DNA from: Isoetes taiwanensis
Taxonomy: Eukaryota; Streptophyta; Lycopodiopsida; Isoetales; Isoetaceae
Assembly: GCA_021234155.1 (NCBI GenBank)
Contig: JAJEKV010000332.1
Location: forward strand, 188,001-252,000
Length of the DNA: 64,000 bases
Direction of reading: 5' to 3'
A program made the position numbers and the translations under genes. Each line of letters begins with the position of its first letter. Position 1 is the stretch's first letter. This document shows, in pieces, positions 1 to 12,626 of this stretch. The notes below the pieces were generated by a model. It was not told the DNA's origin and did not search any database. It was given only the letters and a program-made list of their open reading frames with translations.

Positions 1-605
1 TCACTTGGCTTGTGCTTTTCATCTTTGTATTGGTATATGTGTGAAGCACTACCCTTCGAGGTAGTATTTGTATATGTTTGATGCTAGTTCTGACGTGTTA
101 TCGCTTCCGCTGTTATAGGAGCCCATAGGGGAAGGGCGCGCAAGACACCTTCGTGTTCCCTCCCCGCACTAGGGATCACCCTCGTGAGTGCGGGTAGACG
201 AAGGCCCCGTCGTTGTTGAGCCGGGACGGGGGATTTCTCTTGCGAGTGTCTACCGGGCCAGATGTTTAGTAGGAGCCGCCATTGATATGTCATGTCAGCA
301 CAATAGGTGGCATACTATGCTGAGTCGTCATAACAATGTGATATAGTAAATGTCTAACACTAGTTTATATTTGTACCATCTAACCACCAACCATGCAAGG
401 AGTTGGTATTCTATGCAACATAGTTTTCCTGGATTGTGTGCTCAAGTATTTAAAGCTTGTGATGTTGATAATTTTGTGGTGCTTTAGAACTATGTTATGC
501 AGATAATGTGTTGGTGTAATATCCATTTTGCCATTGTCATCTGATTGCTATTTGCTTAAGCCTGTGTGAGTTCTACATTAGATGTTTTATGGACAAAAAG
601 CATGG
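1..605. other. Unassigned flank left of transposon A1
   Basis: No convincing gene. Positions 100-290 are GC-rich and look like the edge of an older retroelement; the rest is AT-rich. The last four bases, TATT at 606-609, are the left target-site copy of the next element. Confidence 0.4.
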
Positions 606-609
606 TATT

Positions 610-634
610 AAGCAGAATTTCATTAAAGTTGGAA
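610..634 (+). repeat. Left terminal inverted repeat of A1
   Basis: It matches the A2 termini except for one G to A change in the AAGCAGAG start. The first about 25 bases are conserved in all four A termini. Confidence 0.9.
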
Positions 635-779
635 ATTTCGTGATTCCAATTTCTCGTGAAATCAGTTTCTTCCCTGTTTTATCACACATTTATGGCTAGA
701 TATGGCACTATTTGCTTAAAAAGAAACCAGTTATCATGCAAAAACCGCTACATTTAATATAAAACAGCGCGGTTTTAGT

Positions 780-1125
780 TGTCAGGAAGAGAACTATGGC
801 GCCATTTACTTGGAAAGTATGAGGAAAAGCGGCCCGAGAAACACAAAAGCAAATATTAAATTGCCAAAAGCGTACCAAAGAAAACAAAAACGCCGGGCCG
901 CTTCCTTTAGCTTAGAAATAACCCAAAGCAAATAGCGAAAACGCCGATATTTGTTTTAACGCGGAAAGGAAGCAATGGAGGTAAAGCGCCATTTGCTTGA
1001 ACGTGAAAGCAAGCAAATAGTAGACGACGCTTATTTAAGATGAAAGCAAATAGTGTGCGCCGCTATTTGGCGTGAACGTGAAGACCAAGCAAATAGTGCT
1101 CTCGCTACCATTTTGCTATAGATAA
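780..1125. repeat. Subterminal repeat array of A1
   Basis: Several copies of CAAGCAAATAG and its complement, with GCGC-containing junctions. The equivalent array in A2 is 38755-39065. This is a possible binding region for the transposase or the ParB-like protein. Confidence 0.6.
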
Positions 1126-2784
1126 CACATATTTTCGTAAGATCATGTAGATATATATATTAATAGATACAATTTTTCAAAAACACGTAATTTTTTTTTT
1201 TAATAGTCATTGGCTAAGTGTTCATCGAGACTTTCTCATAATCATCCAGTTAATTTTATCAAGGGTCAATTTGATCCCGCTCGCTCCAGTTTTGGGCCGA
1301 CGCCTCACCTTTCTCTCAGATGAGAAGCTTCTTCGCCCCGCCCCTTCTCGAGATTCACCATCTTGCAAAGTCAAGACTTCCCGCTATGGCGCTGGTCAAT
1401 GGCCTTTGGGTCAAGCGTGGGTACATGACGCGTTCTCGACCCTACCTGAATGCTCAAGCACGATTTCATCTTTCCTAACTCATGCTCAGATGTCAACCGA
1501 TTCTTCCTACATGAAGGGATGCCCTAGAGAAGGCTCCACCGTGAGAAGAAATCTAGTACAATGTTACCTTGAGGGCGAGCTTATCAACAAGGTAGAACGC
1601 TAGCTGCGTGGACCAACTGCTTATGCACCGATATTCTCCCTCCATACCCCCGCCAACTCCACTTAAACCTGCCTTTGCATGAGTTTTTTAGCCATAACAT
1701 CGCCCTCACACTTCCGATGGCTTCCTTAGAATAGGAGGAATTTATGGAGCTTTCTAGGATGGTCGCCAAATAGCCTAAGATCCGTGTCTTCGCCGCAAGC
1801 CTCCGTCTGCGTGTCGAAATCCTCAGAGCAAATAGAAGAGCTTTGTGGCTCTTTGATTCCCGAACCACCAGTAGCTCCGTGCTCTTCTTCATAGATTCCT
1901 ACAAACACTCTAGACCCGGATTCTAGTCTTTCAAGCGACCGGCAAATAGTAAGTTATGCTCCTACCGACAAACATAGAATCCAAGATGTCTCTTGGTTCA
2001 TCATCCGTGAGACATTATCGGAAGAACGTTACAGCCTCACTTTTCCAAGCCGGAGTAAGTCGCCTTGCATCTAAACATATCATGTCGGGTGTAGAACCGC
2101 ACGCTCGCTCGGAATCCCCCCCAAAGCGACATGCTCCACAAACCATCTTGGCGTGGCCTTTTTCTCGCTTGGGGTCAAGGATTTTTCGAATGGACCGCCA
2201 AGGAGAATGGCATGTTACCATGAACTCCCTCTTTGAGTATTCCTTCCTGTACCCACTTATGGTGGCATACCCCCAAACCAAGTGCGTAATCCGAGAAGTG
2301 GTCTGCGGGCTTTCCTTAGGTCCTCAATTTCTTTGTACTTAGTGCCAATTTGATCCGCAATGAAGTGCGATTCTCCTTCTTCATGTAAGCAAGTACTCTT
2401 AAGTTCTCATACTCGCCTTGAAGAAATTATCGCCTTTGTAACTGAGGTGACTTTGATTTATATATCCCCGCTTTAAAGCTTCTTCGAGGACCTTTCTACA
2501 ATCATCATAGTCCAAGCCCCTCATGCATCTAAGGTAGTTGTCACCGAAGTAATCTTTGTCTTTAGCAAAATTGATTACTATAGCCCCCCCCCGTTGTCCT
2601 TAAGTTCTCCCTTCCCTCCATTTGTTCCACATCCGCTGAAGAGTGCATAGACATCATCCCGCATGAAGACAAACCGATTGACATCCTTCGTGTGTTTGCC
2701 CCTCTAATCTTGTCCGCCATTTCAAGGTAGTGCCGCAAGAGAGTCTGGCGATTTTAGAATTTCAAATGTTGCTATTTACATCTA

Positions 2785-2945
2785 ATGGCGCAGCTGCGCC
2801 ATTTCAATTCAAATGGCGCAGCAAGGCCATTTGAATTGAAATGGCTAGCCAGCGCTATTTGATTGAAATGGGCGCAGCTGCTTATTTTCATTCAAATGGC
2901 GCAGCTGCGCCATTTGAATTCAAATAGCGCAGCTGCGCCATTTCG
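2785..2945. repeat. Palindrome array in intron 2 of the A1 methyltransferase gene
   Basis: Tandem palindromes of the form ATGGCGCAGCTGCGCCAT, the first at 2785-2802, separated by AAT-rich links. The array sits in the intron between the ParB-like and C-terminal exons, the same place as 37001-37085 in A2. Confidence 0.85.
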
Positions 2946-4614
2946 ATAAATGAATGGGTAAGGAGACGTAAACATACCTTGTACTCGTCACTTCTTGATC
3001 GGCCCCTTACCAAAAGGGCTGGTCTTCCGCATTCCCGTAATCGCTATAAGATGGTGGATCCGGATCCACATATGGTTCCTTGAAGACTTCTTTGCTACTA
3101 TATCATTCACATCCACATCGAAATAAGAAGGTCCGTGTCAACGATCTCCTTAAAGAACTCAGATATTCTATAGACATAGATCTTGCCGAAGCTCGGCTCT
3201 AGCATCCTCTCGTCCCCAACTTATCGCAGACACGAAATGAAAGAAAAGAAATGAATCAATGATTACCATTGATAATATAAAATCTTTTTCCGAATCAAGT
3301 CGATTCTCGTGACCAGCCAAGAACTCCTTTGTATCCGGGATCAAAGGGCACTACATCCGGGCCGGAGTGAATACCGGGTGGATCCTCAAGAATGATTTCT
3401 GAGCCTCCTAACATGCTCGGGGTTAATAACCCCGGGCGGTCATATTAGGTGGGGCCTCTTCTAGATCCCGGATAGATATTCTTCCCGTGTATGTGACTCA
3501 AGGGGAACATGTGGCGTGGCTTTTTGTATTTTCTTTTTAGTGTTTCCCTCTCGCCATTTCTTCTTCTTCGTCACGGTCCATCTTTAGTTCCTCGGGCACT
3601 TCAAGATCTGCAATCTTTTGTAATTTCCTTGCCCTTATCTGTGCTTTGGTTTCTGGCTTTCTCTTTGCTGGAGTGCTATCTGCTGTGGATGCTACATTTC
3701 TTATGTGCTTTGTAGCCTCCTTATTGTCACTAATAGTGCGGTCACTATCAGCAGGCTTTTCATCACAGGCTTTCGATTGGACTTCACGGAGAATCATGTT
3801 TGTGAGCCTCCGCCTCTCATCCCTCTTCTCATCCCTATGCCCCTCCCCTTTCTCAACTTCTCGCCCTTCTTCTTGTTCTCAGATCCCCTCGTACATCACC
3901 ACCTCCACTGTTTTTTTGTTCCTTGCCGCCTTTGGTGGCATTTTTTAATTTTACACCTTTTCTAAGATTCTCCCAAAAATGACCATCCGCTATCCATTAT
4001 CACCGGCATGTTGTTCGAGAGCTTCGCTTCTTACAATGTAGGACACGGAGTTTTGGACATGTCCATGGCCGCCATGAGAATACCGAATCCTTTGAGGATC
4101 TCTACCGTGCCTTTGATATCCGCTGTTTCCTCGACTCATAAGATGGCAAAGGCCAATTTTTTTTTTCTTTGGCCGACAAGTTTTGGTCCTTCATCAGGCC
4201 GACTCCATCATTGCGTGCTCAGAGTAATCGCCAATCCATGCAATAGAGATCAATGCCGCCATCGGGACCGGATCTTCCATCAGGCAACCAAGAAAGTCAA
4301 GTCTTCCTTGTTTTTGACTTCTCTCATGTTGACAATGATGCCCATCCAAGCCACGGCTGAGGCTCCTTCTTCACCAGACTGATTTGACAAGGAGGCAAAG
4401 TTCTCGCCTCTTGTCTCCCTTTGTTTAAGTCCACGCTTTTCGGCCAAGGGTATGGCTCTAACGATCTCCATACACCAAGACCTTCCAAACAGGACTATGT
4501 TCCCCCAAGTCACCACGCTCCATTTCTTCTACAAGACTAGTAAGCATGGTGAGGAAAGCATGAAGTTAAAACAGCAAAGAAATTTGATAAATGTGCTAGA
4601 AAGTTAAAACAGTA

Positions 4615-4990
4615 AACCGCTTCGCCATTTAGACTAAATGGGAATAAGCGCTCATTTAGATCTAAATGGCGAGTAGGCTATTTAGATTAAATGTACGCCA
4701 TTTGCTCTATTATATAAAAGCTAAATGAAAGCGGTCGCCATTTTAGGATTCAAATGCTTATTTAATCTAAATGGCCATTTAGTTTTTTATATAATAGAGC
4801 AAATGGGCAATGCTTATTTAGTCTAAAATGGCGCAGCCTGCTACCATTTGGAGGTTAAGGAGGCGCATTTATTTAGTCTAAATGGCGCCACCCGCTTATT
4901 TGTCTAAAATGCATGCACCCGCCATTTGCTCTTTTATGGGTCCGCTTCTACAAGAATATTAAATGACATTATGGAAATGGCGCAACCGCG
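4615..4990. repeat. Palindrome array in intron 1 of the A1 methyltransferase gene
   Basis: Degenerate repeats of ATGGCGCA/TGCGCCAT alternating with AGCAAATGG and ATAATAGAGC spacers. It corresponds to the larger array at 34715-35340 in A2. Many arms are altered (GCTTATTT or GCTACCATTT in place of GCGCCATTT). Confidence 0.8.
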
Positions 4991-5173
4991 CCATTTCACA
5001 AACTATAGGAGGAAAAGGTCGCTACAAACCCACCTTTCTCCTAATGAAATGGCTGGCCCGCCATTTCAGCTTACCTAAGACACTACACTTCAGCCTACCT
5101 AAGACACTACCTAAGAAACAACAGATACTAACCCGAGCCTGCTCCTCGGATTTTGAGCCAAGATTGGCGCCAT

Positions 5174-6129
5174 TGTATAAAAGTATAAAAGTACAGACCA
5201 GATAAATCCTACTCCACTTTTTTCCCGAAGGCCCCGGATCAACAGGCGCTTAGAGAGAGAAGATGGTTGATTAGGAGAGAGAATGCAGGGCGCTTAGGCG
5301 CTTAGGCGCCGGGAAGGCTAAGGCTAAGGCTAAGGCTGAGGCGGAGAAAAGAACAATGAAATTGAAAATGAAAATTGGACGGAAAGAAAAAGAAAAGAAA
5401 AGTCTGGGAAAGAAAAGAAAACCAATTTTACCCGCCTCTGCCTCTTTCAAATTTGCGCTACCGTCTGTCTCTTTAAATTTGAAAATTTGGCGCCAAATCC
5501 GTCTCTACAAATTTTAAAATTTTGAATTTTTCCCGTCCGCTTTCTCCCGCCCTGCTCGCCATTATAAATCATAGGTAGTTTAAGTCATTCCGCCCAAGAC
5601 CCTGTCCCGCCCTACAGCTCAAATTTGAAATTTGAATTTGCTCGCCGTATTTTGAACTTTGAATTTGCCCGCCTGGCCCACTTCATAATGGGCTTTTCAT
5701 TGCTCGCCGTCGAGGCGATATGGTCATTAGAAGGCGCTTATATCGACCGACTTTTGCGGTTGATTTTATGCACCTCGCCCCGCTTTCAATATTCGTGAGG
5801 TTTTTGGCGCTTTGAGATCTCTTTGGTCGACAAAGCAGTATGCCCGACGCTTCTATTCCGCCTTAGACGTTGGTTCCTTAGTCGATAGCAAATAGGTTGC
5901 CGCCTTGGTCGCTTGTCTTTTTTTGCAGCCGCTTTTTAGCCCTTGTCTTCATTCTTCAAAGCGCCGCAGCTTCGTTTTAAGCTTCGGCTTCATTCTTCAG
6001 GCGCTTGGCTTCATTCCAGTGGCGCTCGTCTTCATTTTTCAGGCGCTTGTCCAGATTCTCCAAGCGCTTGTCCAGACTTGTCAAGATTATTCAGGCGCTT
6101 GACCAAATTCTTCAGGCGCATTCTCTGAT
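5174..6129. promoter_or_regulatory. Shared intergenic region between the two divergent A1 genes
   Basis: This 0.95-kb region separates the start codons of two divergent genes. It holds purine-rich and GCGCC-containing sequence and, at about 5940-6120, a minisatellite of roughly 20-bp units containing GCGCTTG. A bidirectional promoter is the simplest reading. The A2 version is 33866-34622. Confidence 0.55.
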
Positions 6130-9100
6130 ATGGCAGATCCGGAATCGTCAATGACGCCCGTGTTAGAGGCTATTCAGGTTCTAGTAAAATGTTTTAGTAT
6201 GTTTAATGTAGGATGTAGGATGTTAAATATTTTAATATGTTTAAGGGTAGATCTTCTCTATCTTGTTCAGTAGATAAGTTCTCAACAATTGATGTCTTGC
6301 TGAATCTTGTAGTAATAGGAATCCATAACTCTAGCTATTAGATATAGCATTTAGAATAAAGATGCCATTTACTCCGCCAATGGGCCATTTTCCTGAATGG
6401 AGAATGGCTTATTATTTTTGAATGGAGTAGCCATGCCATTTCCCTTTAAATGACGCACTGGCGCATTATTTAATGGGAAATGCAAATGCTTCCATTTCAA
6501 GGGAAATGGCGCAGCACCGCCCATTTCAAGGAAAATGGCCTATTGATTGTAAATGGCGCAATGCGCCATTTAAAGGTAATGAGCGATCAAGGCCATTTCA
6601 GAAAATGGAGCAAACCGCGCCATTTGTCTCATGTCGATAATTTCTTTCTACATTTTCGCTTATTTTCACTAAGTATATGTCATCGAGGGTTGCATGTCTC
6701 TAACAAGTATATATATATATATATATGTGTATTGATTCTCACAGAAAAGGCCCCCGCAGAACCTTTGTCGATGGGGATGTGGTAGTTGCTGTGGGACATG
6801 AATTGCATAGAGGCCATCTCGCATGGCAGTGAACATTCCATGGTGCAATGTGGTCGTGGAGGTCATTGAAGCCATAGTGCCCACCCATGTGCTTCCCATT
6901 CCATGTGAGGGAGCAGATAACATTGCCGGGCCGCGGGGACATTTATCGAATGGCCTCAAATCAAGTGAAATAATCGTGAAGGAGCCCCAACTTACTCATC
7001 GGAAACGCCTGACATCAAACCCCGAACTTGGTTTAGTAGTCCTCCACAACATCATCGACATTTGTCGATCGCCCGCCTCCTTCAAACAAGAAGAAGAGAG
7101 AATATGGTGAACCTTGTCAAGAATAATACCGTGGTTGGTAAGGGTGTCTTGGTGAATAGAACTTGCATCCATGGAAGAATGTTGACGCACTCAACGAGGG
7201 AGTGCAAGTTACCGAGGTCAGGTGCCTACCCACATCCTTCCGATTCCATGTGATGGATACCGACAACATTGGAAGAGGTCGGGCACGCTTATCGAATGGC
7301 CCCGCAAGATATAAGATATCATGCCATTGATTTAGCTACTCCATCACCGACCTCGATTGTAGAACTGTGAGAGGCAATGTCGATGCAGATGAAGAAATTG
7401 ATCCTACAAAGGATCTAGGTACACGCTTTCCTCGCAGATAGCATCGATGATGATGAACCACCACCTAGTTTCTCAAGAACCCGATCTTTGATAAGCATTG
7501 CCACATTCTTCATGCATGTGACCAAGTAAATATGCAGAGGCCATAATTGTCTTAGTGATCCCTGTGATGCCGCTGGATTTATGAATTTTTAGGAGACTCA
7601 AAGGTGGGGCTCAGGTGGTGGGAAAGATCCTTCCCCGCACTAATTACAGAGGATCTCAAATGTCATGCTTGTGCGTAAAGGCCGCAGTAAAATTACCTTG
7701 TACAATGGGAAAATAGCGATGTGATGTCGCAGGATGGAAGGACTGCCTCACAACATCCGCAAGCTCGAGAAGCTAAAGAAAATGAGGATATGGAAATAGA
7801 ATCTTTGAGGACAACATCTGTGCTCAATTCAAACGAAAAAGGAAGTATACTTACACACATAGGATTCCAAGACAAACCCAAGGAAAGAGCAAAGAGGAAA
7901 GGCTATGCTCCACAACTTCAATCAATAAGTTCATGAAGACAAGTCGCTGCAAAAAATACTTGCAATAAGAAACTTACCAAGCATCAAGTATGTGAATTAA
8001 GAAAAGAATTTTTATCTCAACCATACAATGCAAGGGTTACGATTTTTTTGACGGCCGAGTGTGACTTACACAGAGAAGGAGAGGATGTGATAGTGCTCAA
8101 GGGATGGAATTGTCTGGTCACGGGTGGCGATGGCTTTAGGTATCACTACCAACATTTTACAATTGGAGAAACAGATTTGAAGCAGGTGCAAAGGTAGTCG
8201 AACATGGTAATATCGGGCTCTAAGAAGCCCTCCAGATCCACTACACCGCCACCGAATGTGTGCTAGATGATTCATTCAGAGAATGTGAAAAGTATTCCCC
8301 ATAGGAGCAAAAAAGAGGTAGAGATGATGTAAGAGAAAATGTACGGAAGCTTCCTTCCATTCTTAATAAGAAGCTTATACATAAAGAAGTTGGAGCAATG
8401 TTGAAGAGCTTACAGAACAATCGTAGCCTTGAACTCTTTTTATAGTATATGGAAAAGGGAATTTCCAGATGTTAGCATTGCAAAAAATACAGCCTTTCTA
8501 AATGCAACATCTCAGGTGGTAATTAAGCAAAAGCTGAAAAACAAAAGATACAAGAGAGAGACGTAAATCTTGCAATTCAACGTCGGCTCATATGCTAGAG
8601 CAACGCCTTGCGTAAGTCAATATTGGCATTGAGAGCATTGTCACAATGGGTCTCCCTGAAAATCATCTATGTATAATACATGATAAGATGGATCAGTTAA
8701 GACTTTAGTGCCTAGAAGTCATCATCTAGCAAAATCTCAGATGGAGAGGTGATCGCTTGAAGAGTAGTTTTGACAGAGCTTTGACTCATGGGCATGGTGG
8801 TCGTGTCTATGGTCATTTTTCACTTGATTTATGGAAAGATGATTCAAACTTCCACATTGGTTCACTTTCTAGAATATTGCATAACTTGGAATTGGTGCAA
8901 GAGGACAAGATAGGTGACTTATGTGGAAGTAAGCCCCAGATTGCAAATGGATGCAAGCAAACAAGGACATCAACTTTGAAGAACAAACTTGTTTTCCATG
9001 GGAGAAGTATTGCCAAATACTTCAACTACAACGAATCCCGAGGTGTTCAACCCTCTTCCCCAAAATCTCTATTTGCAACTTGATAATGCAAAACAGGCAA

Positions 9101-10238
9101 AACAAAAATAGGTATGTCTTTTCATACTTATCTTATTTGACTTGGCTTAAGGTCTTTGATGAGATCCAAGTGGGCTTTTATGATGGTCGGCCACACCCAT
9201 GATGATATTGATGCTTTATTTGGAAATTTTTCAACCTTGATGAGTTCGCTCGGATGCTTTGACACTACCAGAGCTACTTTACTTGTTTAGTAATGCAATG
9301 CAAAATCCCCAATTCCATACTTTATTGATGAAGTTCCAAATTGGAAGGATTTTTTGAAGGATTCATCCTCGATAAGGGCCAACGCCTGGTTGGGCATACT
9401 GAACCATTGCTCTTCAAATTTAAGATGGCAGGAGATTGGCCTGTTATGCAATACAAAATGCGTCCTACACATAAAGAGTGGCTTCCAGCAGATTCTCCAG
9501 GAGTTAGAATGTGGAAAGAGGATGAACATGGTCAGCCAATGATACCAAGTGGTGTGCCACAAAATATTCCTCCTAGACCAACATTGAAAGATCTTCCGTG
9601 GTTGAAGGATAGCATCAACAAATACATCTCCCTATGGAAGGACATATGTAAGAATCAAGAAAGTAGCTTGTTTGCAAGGCAATACACGGCAAGTGTTGAG
9701 TATTGGAGCCGCTTCTTATCTCTTTGGAGGATGTTGTTTCGTGACGCCCTCAAAATGATGCATTTTGGCCACAAACAAGACAAGCTCCTCTAGAACAAAC
9801 AAAGATTTGTTCCAGAGGTCGACGATCCGCTTTGGTCACACGACCTTTTACCATCTTATTGGGCCTGGCCGATGGTCGGCCCAAAGGTTGCCTCTTGAAG
9901 AGTTTGATCCTCACGCATATGTGACAAAGGGTATGTTTGTTCTAGTCGACCCGGAGATGATAACACCGCCACTTGGTTAGGATATGCAGAGGAGAATGCC
10001 GTTTTGATCCGTAATCTACATATTTTGGCCATATTTTTGTATCGTGGGTGGAAGCCACCGAGGGGACTACAAAGACCGCTTTGACTAAGCTGCTATGCCT
10101 AATCCTTCCGATCCTTCAAGGTATGAAAATTTAGATGCTATTCATTATGCCCGATGCCAATGGCAAGAGGCCGAAAACAAATCCAAATTCAAATATATTA
10201 TAGACATGTGGAAAGACATAGCACATTGTTCATCTTAA
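6130..10238 (+). pseudogene. Family A transposase, copy in A1 (frameshifted)
   Basis: Exon 1 starts with ATG at 6130 and reads MADPESS. A long intron (about 6170-6745) with palindromes follows, then exons encoding two repeats that contain VPTHVLPIPCEGAD and a zinc-knuckle-like and HTH region. A DUF7869-like catalytic region comes next, with a C-terminus ending AHCSS before the stop at 10236-10238. This copy lacks the B2 insertion and shows the empty site at 7920-7923. The catalytic segment near 9090 is damaged: the conserved LDNASGQNKN is scrambled, and GHTHDD near 9190 sits across a frameshift. Several frames are needed to read the protein, so this copy is not functional as shown. The family is described under the A2 copy. 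Confidence 0.8.
6360..6625. repeat. Palindrome array in intron 1 of the A1 transposase
   Basis: Repeats of AAATGGCGCA and GCGCCATTT arms, with GGAAAATGG and ATGGAG spacers. The A2 equivalent is 33350-33650. The same GCGC palindrome therefore occupies introns of both divergent genes. Confidence 0.8.
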
Positions 10239-10391
10239 TACATGAGATCTTGTACTTGTAATACATATCTTTCATCTTAATACATAACATTACTATATTT
10301 GTGATCATATATAATCGCTACATCTTTAATATATAAATGCATACATGATTCATAGATAAGATGGTCAAGTGCTTATATGTTGAACAGTGAT

Positions 10392-10633
10392 TCAATCATC
10401 TTCGTGATCTCAGAGTAGTGATCCCCGATATCTCATAGCTCTGCGCCAGAAGCCAAATCGATGGATCATAACACGAATTGACGCAGGGCAATGAATCTCA
10501 AATACCAAAGCTTTTTTCTTCGCAGTAGGGATCAAGAAGAAGATGCCTATCTAGGCAACCAACAAGATCAGAGTGGCTCATCGAGCACTTGATCGCCCTC
10601 GATGTGGTGAATAGAAGAAGGAAAATAATCCAT
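10392..10633 (-). CDS. Small family-A protein 1 (A1 copy)
   Basis: Counterpart of the open 80-codon gene at 27060-27302 in A2. It starts at the ATG complementary to 10631-10633 and is broken by small indels here. A TATA-like element (TTTTATAGTGAAG, minus sense CTATAAAA) lies about 40 bp upstream at 10670. Function is not recognised. Confidence 0.5.
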
Positions 10634-11013
10634 GGGAGATGAATGACCTCTAGCCCCGAATGGAGCTGTTTTTATAGTGAAGTAAAAATTATTGGGGTGG
10701 ACAGAGCGCCATCATCATTGAGCGATATAAGTATCATGTACTACATGTATGATTCTATCATGTACTCAGATTCTATACATCAACTAATATTCACTATGCT
10801 TATATTATATATATCCTTAATGATACACAAATCATAAGTGCTTATATGCTTATATTAGGTATACATATCATAGATGATTCACTCGCCATTGCCGCTTGAC
10901 TAATATAGGTGTGATTGAAAATAAAAAAGATGCCTTGCATAGTTCATAGGTACTCATGTCATTATTATATCCTTAGCGTATATGATTCACTCATCATCAA
11001 CATCAAAGCACGT

Positions 11014-11225
11014 GATGCTATTCATTTCAAAGATCTCCCGATCAGAAGCCAACAAAGGTGGACCTTAACACGAGTGAGCTTCCCGCAAGCACTGCAGACC
11101 ATCTCGCTTTGGACCGCAGCCATGGATCAAGTTTGATACCATTTTCGTAGCATTCACTACGCATCATTATAGCTAAGGTAGCACCAAGGATTGGATGTTC
11201 TTCGACGATCGTGCAAGGAAGCCAT
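11014..11225 (-). CDS. Small family-A protein 2 (A1 copy)
   Basis: Counterpart of 26436-26649 in A2. It starts at the ATG complementary to 11223-11225 and reads MASLHDR, then a damaged middle. The promoter with CTATAAAAGCACTCCATCCGG just upstream is almost the same as that of small gene 1. The stop position is approximate. No known domain. Confidence 0.5.
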
Positions 11226-11335
11226 GGGAGATGAATGAGCTCTACCACCGGATGGAGTGCTTTTATAGTGAAGTAAAATTATTGATGTGAATTATTGGTG
11301 TTCATTGCCTTTATGAAAGTACCATACATGTATAT

Positions 11336-11440
11336 GATCCAATAATTTCTATGTATATACTATCAATAATTTTGATGAGTATATACCATCAATAATTTTG
11401 GTGGGTATACCATCAATAATTTTGGTGGGTATAAATATAC
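11336..11440. repeat. Tandem iterons between small genes 2 and 3 (A1)
   Basis: Four imperfect units of about 31 bp built on ATACCATCAATAATTTTGG. They sit in the divergent promoter region of two small genes. The A2 version is 26220-26320. Confidence 0.7.
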
Positions 11441-11479
11441 ATCAAATTGCCGAAAAGAACATTGGCCTCCGGCCTAGCT

Positions 11480-11725
11480 ATGACTTATTCTGGTCTTGAA
11501 CGTGATTCTATCACTTGCAAGATGAATCATGAGGACTTCAAGCTGCGCCGCGAGCAGAGCAGATATACCGCTTTGAAGACTGGGCTCACCATCGCTGTTC
11601 TCAATCCTCGCCATTATCCCCGATCCCGGCCGATGTTATCATCCATCTCCCGTGGAATAGGGAGTATCAAATGTTCATGATCGAAAGGATCCTCGAGCGC
11701 CTCCGCTAGTTCCGATCATTCGTAG
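11480..11725 (+). CDS. Small family-A protein 3 (A1 copy)
   Basis: Starts ATG at 11480 (MTYSGLERDSITCKMNHEDF) and contains IIHLPWN near its end, the motif shared by the other two small proteins. It is broken by small indels and probably ends near 11725. The A2 counterpart is 25932-26175. Function unknown. Confidence 0.5.
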
Positions 11726-11739
11726 TAATAGTAGAAGAA

Positions 11740-12005
11740 TAATATTACTTGTTATCTTATTGTAACTGTTGTGTTAGTATACAACAGTACACATAACCTT
11801 TTGTAACCATAATATAAGTAATAGTAAAATAATAGTACTTGTTATCTTATTGTAACTGTTGTACTCTTATTGTTATCTTATTGTAATCTTATTGTTATCG
11901 TGTATACATAACCTTTTGTAATACACATAACCATAGTATGCAAATGTATACATAACCTTTGTAATACACATAACCATACTATAAGTATTGAGGTATACAT
12001 AACCC
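11740..12005. repeat. Subterminal repeats at the transposase end of A1
   Basis: Repeats of GTATACATAACC with TTTTGTAATACACATAACC and of TTGTTATCTTATTGTAA, ending about 40 bp from the terminus. The same array in A2 is 25630-25930. Typical position for transposase-binding subterminal repeats. Confidence 0.65.
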
Positions 12006-12048
12006 TCCAAGGTATACTATATAAAATTATTCCAACTTGTCTTCGTAA

Positions 12049-12075
12049 TTCCAACTTTAATGAAATCCCTCGCTT
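12049..12075 (-). repeat. Right terminal inverted repeat of A1
   Basis: Inverted copy of the left end, with a 2-bp insertion and small changes near the tip (reads AAGCGAGGGATTTC on the minus strand). It is followed directly by the TATT duplication. Confidence 0.85.
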
Positions 12076-12079
12076 TATT

Positions 12080-12137
12080 AGAGCCCTCTACCCATGTCTA
12101 TTACTCTGCTGCAATGTCCAATCCTTAGGTCGATGCT
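12080..12137. other. Short host spacer between A1 and B1
   Basis: 58 bp of flanking DNA separating the two transposons, followed by the B1 target site CCAT. No feature seen. Confidence 0.6.
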
Positions 12138-12141
12138 CCAT

Positions 12142-12161
12142 AACCATCATCCAATTAAATT
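12142..12161 (+). repeat. Left terminal inverted repeat of B1
   Basis: AACCATCATCCAATTAAATT pairs with the right end AATTTAATTGAATGATGGTT at 24301-24320 with few mismatches. The sequence continues into a shared subterminal block (GGGATTATGTC) also present in B2. Confidence 0.85.
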
Positions 12162-12626
12162 GGGATTATGTCAACTCCAAAATCACGCCTAACCCTCGCT
12201 ATTGTCTTCTAGGGTTTTTGTTTTTTAATCTTTTTTTTTGACTTCAAAAATAACATAAGGTTACATTCACGCGGTGACTTTTCATATGCTAATTGAAATA
12301 TGCAGAAATGAAGAGCAAGTTGCTAACATAGATGAGACAAATATTGCTTGCTCAATAGATGATAATATTAGGTTTGATAATAACAAATTGCATTATTTTA
12401 CAGGCAATTCCGTGACTAAATTATCGCATACATGGCACAAATATCATACAAAAATATCATATATTCCAATAAAACATTAAGGGATCAATCCATGTTTTTC
12501 CACGATTTAACAAGGTGTGGTTCCATGTCACCGCTCTATCCAGCTCTCGGTACCTAATCTAACACTTCACCCACCGCCATCCCCATAGCCAAATTATGCA
12601 TAATAGACACAAACTTCAATTAAAAA

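Larger units (their letters stand above)
1205..5173 (-). pseudogene. ParB-like/DNA-methyltransferase gene, copy in A1 (degraded)
   Basis: This is the minus-strand counterpart of the A2 gene at 34623-38656. Exon 1 starts at the ATG complementary to 5171-5173, and an intron with palindrome arrays follows. The region around 3400-3800 encodes the charged linker and the start of the ParB-like domain, and 1280-1900 the methyltransferase-like C-terminus. Many 1-2 base indels break the frame. They differ from those in A2, so the two copies together define the ancestral frame: A1 is open around 2430-2490 where A2 has stops. No frame is intact across more than about 130 codons. The family's function is described under the A2 copy. 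Confidence 0.75.
610..12075 (+). mobile_element. DNA transposon family A, copy 1 (A1)
   Basis: This is an 11.5-kb DNA transposon. It begins AAGCAGAATTTCATTAAAGT and ends with the inverted form ending CGCTT. The flanking TATT (606-609 and 12076-12079) is a perfect 4-bp target-site duplication. It carries a transposase on the plus strand, a ParB-methyltransferase gene head to head on the minus strand, and three small related genes at the right end. The whole body is repeated in inverse orientation at 25571-39253. Four-bp duplications with a large composite transposase resemble the Sola superfamily, but that placement is inference. Both main genes are broken, so A1 is probably immobile unless helped from elsewhere. 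Confidence 0.9.

Noticed and set aside
3537-3797. Separate small gene on the minus strand
   Set aside because: It is a fragment of the ParB-methyltransferase linker in A1, not an independent gene.
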